Assembly (NCBI RefSeq): GCF_902832845.1
Contig: NZ_CADFDB010000022.1
Coordinates: 1 to 35,142 of the forward strand
Reading direction: 5' to 3'
Length of the DNA: 35,142 nt
Source of the DNA: Burkholderia metallica
GTDB lineage: Bacteria; Pseudomonadota; Gammaproteobacteria; Burkholderiales; Burkholderiaceae
Of this stretch, positions 33,778 to 35,142 are shown in pieces; position 1 is the first letter of the stretch, and the number at the start of each line of letters is the position of its first letter. A program made the translations under genes and the position numbers. The notes under the pieces are model-generated. The model did no database searches and was not told the origin of the DNA. It saw only the letters and a program-made list of their open reading frames with translations.

Positions 33778-34716
33778 TTACCGATATTCCGGTGGATTCA
33801 GGCTCGAATCGCGCACGTACGGATCGTCTGGTTCAATGCGACACTCAGCTTCCACGTCCGCTGGCCATTTCGGCACCTTGCTCGTGGCGTGGTGCACCAG
33901 ACGACCGATGAAGAACAGCACGTGGAACGGAAACATCACCCATTTGAAGACCGGATTCCATGCATCGTGCGAAACCAGTTGTATCCAGCCCTGGTACAGC
34001 GTCTCGCGCTTGTCCGCGATCGGGAGATAGAGATCGAGTCCAGGGGAGTTGAGTACCGCGCGCGGCCCTTCTTCCATGTAGCGGCGGATGAACTCCCAGT
34101 GGCGCAGGCAGTATTCCTTGCTGCTGGATGCATAGCCGAACACGAACATCTCTTCGACGGTTTCGGGGTCTTTCAGCACAAGCCCACATATGCCGAACGA
34201 GCGAATACCCGCGGCCTGTGCGTTCACGCGCAATGCGAAGTACACGTCATCCCACCGCGTCTTCAGAACTGTACCGTCGCCGCGAAAAACATAAACCGTG
34301 CGCGTCCGGCGATTCAGACGAATTGGATAGTGCGTGTAGCGAAACCACTCGCCAACCCATTTATGTATTGCAACAATTAACCAAATACTAAAAATCGTCA
34401 TTGTAGTTATAAAAATTAATGCCGCCACCATCTCAAATTCATCACGACGATCCCAATTTGAATTTAAATAACTATCAATTATAGATGCACCCAGCATCCA
34501 AAAATCCATTCCAGCAATTACGCAGATAGCTACAAATCCGATTATTCCCATCAATCCACGATTGCCATAGTAACCATCAACCAATTCCAGATACGTCGAA
34601 TTTGTCCGAATCACCCGCATCAATGCATGCGGATCTGCAATGCGTTTGTTAATGGACAAACGCCACTCACGATCCTGCTCGGTGAGCGGGCGCTGCTTCT
34701 TGCTCGTCGTAAACAT
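33778..34716 (-). CDS. Tandem membrane protein copy 4 (immunity-like), next to the effector
   Basis: The copy directly downstream of the effector-like gene and so the likely cognate immunity protein. Its ATG (34716-34714) overlaps the effector's TGA as TGATG. Its N-terminus diverges more than the others (EWRLSINKRIADPHALM versus EWHLPVKRREADPHASM), and its variable segment is LMGIIGFVAICVIAGMDFWM, loop DSYLNSNWDRR, second helix ALIFITTMTIFSIWLIVAI. VLKTRWDD replaces VLKASWDD. The last 190 residues are almost identical to the other copies. AT-rich variable DNA at about 34357-34554. Confidence 0.78.
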   Translation of the reverse strand: MFTTSKKQRPLTEQDREWRLSINKRIADPHALMRVIRTNSTYLELVDGYYGNRGLMGIIGFVAICVIAGMDFWMLGASIIDSYLNSNWDRRDEFEMVAALIFITTMTIFSIWLIVAIHKWVGEWFRYTHYPIRLNRRTRTVYVFRGDGTVLKTRWDDVYFALRVNAQAAGIRSFGICGLVLKDPETVEEMFVFGYASSSKEYCLRHWEFIRRYMEEGPRAVLNSPGLDLYLPIADKRETLYQGWIQLVSHDAWNPVFKWVMFPFHVLFFIGRLVHHATSKVPKWPADVEAECRIEPDDPYVRDSSLNPPEYR

Positions 34717-35142
34717 CACATCCCTGCCATTATTTTGTTGAAATCGACATGCTCGACTTTGGGCTCTCCATAACGACTCGAGACAGGCAGGACTCCCCAG
34801 TAGGTTTTTTCAAGCCACTGAGAAAAAATGCTGCCTTTCACGTACTCGATCGCTATACCTATCCCCACCAGCACAACTGCCAGAATCAATCCCCACCCTG
34901 TCAAACTCAGACCGAACACCATAGTGCCGCCACCGGCAACAGAAAAAGCAGCCCAGCCAGCGACTACAGCAGAGAGAAATCCGGTCATTCCTGAAACAGA
35001 TTGAAGACTCGCCAACCTCCAGTTCTTTTGTTCCCGACTCTCATTGGCATCAACAAAATCCATCACTGCCACCACCCCCGACACCGCAGCAGCCACCACT
35101 CCCGCCACCCGCAGCGCAATATCCGCACGCGTCGCCAGCTTC
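34716..35142 (-). CDS. C-terminal part of a membrane-active T6SS effector-like protein (5' end outside window)
   Basis: The frame is open to the right edge; 141 codons are visible. It begins (from the edge) KLATRADIALRVAGVVAAAV, with a probable helix, a charged stretch DANESREQKNW, two long hydrophobic segments (GFLSAVVAGWAAFSVAGGG and LTGWGLILAVVLVGIGIAIE), then a soluble end WLEKTYWGVLPVSSRYGEPK and DFNKIMAGM. Helical hairpins at a C-terminus fit colicin-like pore formers of the VasX / BTH_I2691 T6SS effector group, which are encoded with membrane immunity proteins. That assignment rests on the segment pattern and on the neighbours; the diagnostic N-terminus lies outside the window. Base composition falls below the host's in the last 250 bases, consistent with transfer. 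Confidence 0.6.
   Translation of the reverse strand, partial: KLATRADIALRVAGVVAAAVSGVVAVMDFVDANESREQKNWRLASLQSVSGMTGFLSAVVAGWAAFSVAGGGTMVFGLSLTGWGLILAVVLVGIGIAIEYVKGSIFSQWLEKTYWGVLPVSSRYGEPKVEHVDFNKIMAGM

Larger units (their letters stand above)
30852..34719 (-). repeat. Four-unit tandem gene array, period 975-976 bp
   Basis: Equivalent codons of successive copies lie 975, 976 and 975 bases apart. Each unit is one 939-bp gene plus a 36-37-bp spacer. Identity is very high over about the first 160 and the last 575 coding bases and collapses over roughly 200 bases in between. The spacers are also conserved and contain the short effector-like tail described separately. Confidence 0.9.

Noticed and set aside
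30852-34716. The four-copy array considered as an assembly duplication artefact
   Set aside because: Each copy has a different helix cassette and scattered changes, so the copies are real.
34749-34994. An 81-codon plus-strand frame opposite the effector C-terminus
   Set aside because: No ribosome site or recognised motif; the minus-strand frame is continuous with the window edge and coupled to the next gene.

Overview
The window is GC-rich (roughly two thirds G+C by eye) with strongly GC-biased third positions. Its proteins (Burkholderia-type trimeric porin, LolC beginning KLPFEWQIG, PBP1C next to a very large alpha-2-macroglobulin, type VI secretion proteins) point to a beta-proteobacterium of the genus Burkholderia, probably cepacia complex. 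The genus call is recognition from memory, not a search. I see no rRNA, tRNA, CRISPR array or insertion sequence.

Left part (1-13 kb): the 3' end of acs, a general porin, and a soluble methyl-accepting chemotaxis protein with a C-terminal sensor-like domain and a possible sigma-28 promoter. Convergent to these is a two-gene operon for a membrane-anchored alpha-2-macroglobulin with a CSEQ thioester site and penicillin-binding protein 1C, a known pairing thought to combine protease trapping with wall repair. Then comes a lolC/lolE-type permease gene without lolD, and a convergent gene of unknown function.

Middle part (13-22 kb): a 580-bp intergenic region with a promoter-like element and a strong hairpin, a lipoprotein of the X-Pro dipeptidyl-peptidase (S15/CocE) type, a NUDIX hydrolase, a D-2-hydroxyacid dehydrogenase, and a four-gene osmoprotectant ABC importer (YehZYXW/OsmF type) whose genes all overlap by ATGA.

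Right part (22-35 kb, all on the minus strand): the distal end of a type VI secretion (T6SS) locus. In transcription order it has the C-terminus of a membrane-active, effector-like protein (cut by the window edge), four tandem 312-residue membrane proteins, a PAAR spike-tip protein, a two-helix membrane protein of unknown function, a TssM without a P-loop, a 32-codon micro-ORF, TssF, TssG and TssJ. Several junctions are ATGA or TGATG overlaps, so translation is probably coupled. The remaining core genes (tssA, B, C, E, H, K, L, hcp, vgrG) are not here; some may lie beyond the right edge.

The most interesting signal is the four-copy array (30852-34716, period 975-976 bp). The copies are nearly identical except for an AT-rich segment of about 200 bp coding for two transmembrane helices. 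The spacer in front of three of the genes still carries about ten codons resembling the effector's C-terminus, ending in the same TGATG overlap that joins the intact effector to its neighbour. I read this as an immunity-gene array built by repeated capture or duplication of effector-immunity units whose effectors were lost, with gene conversion homogenising everything except the specificity segment.
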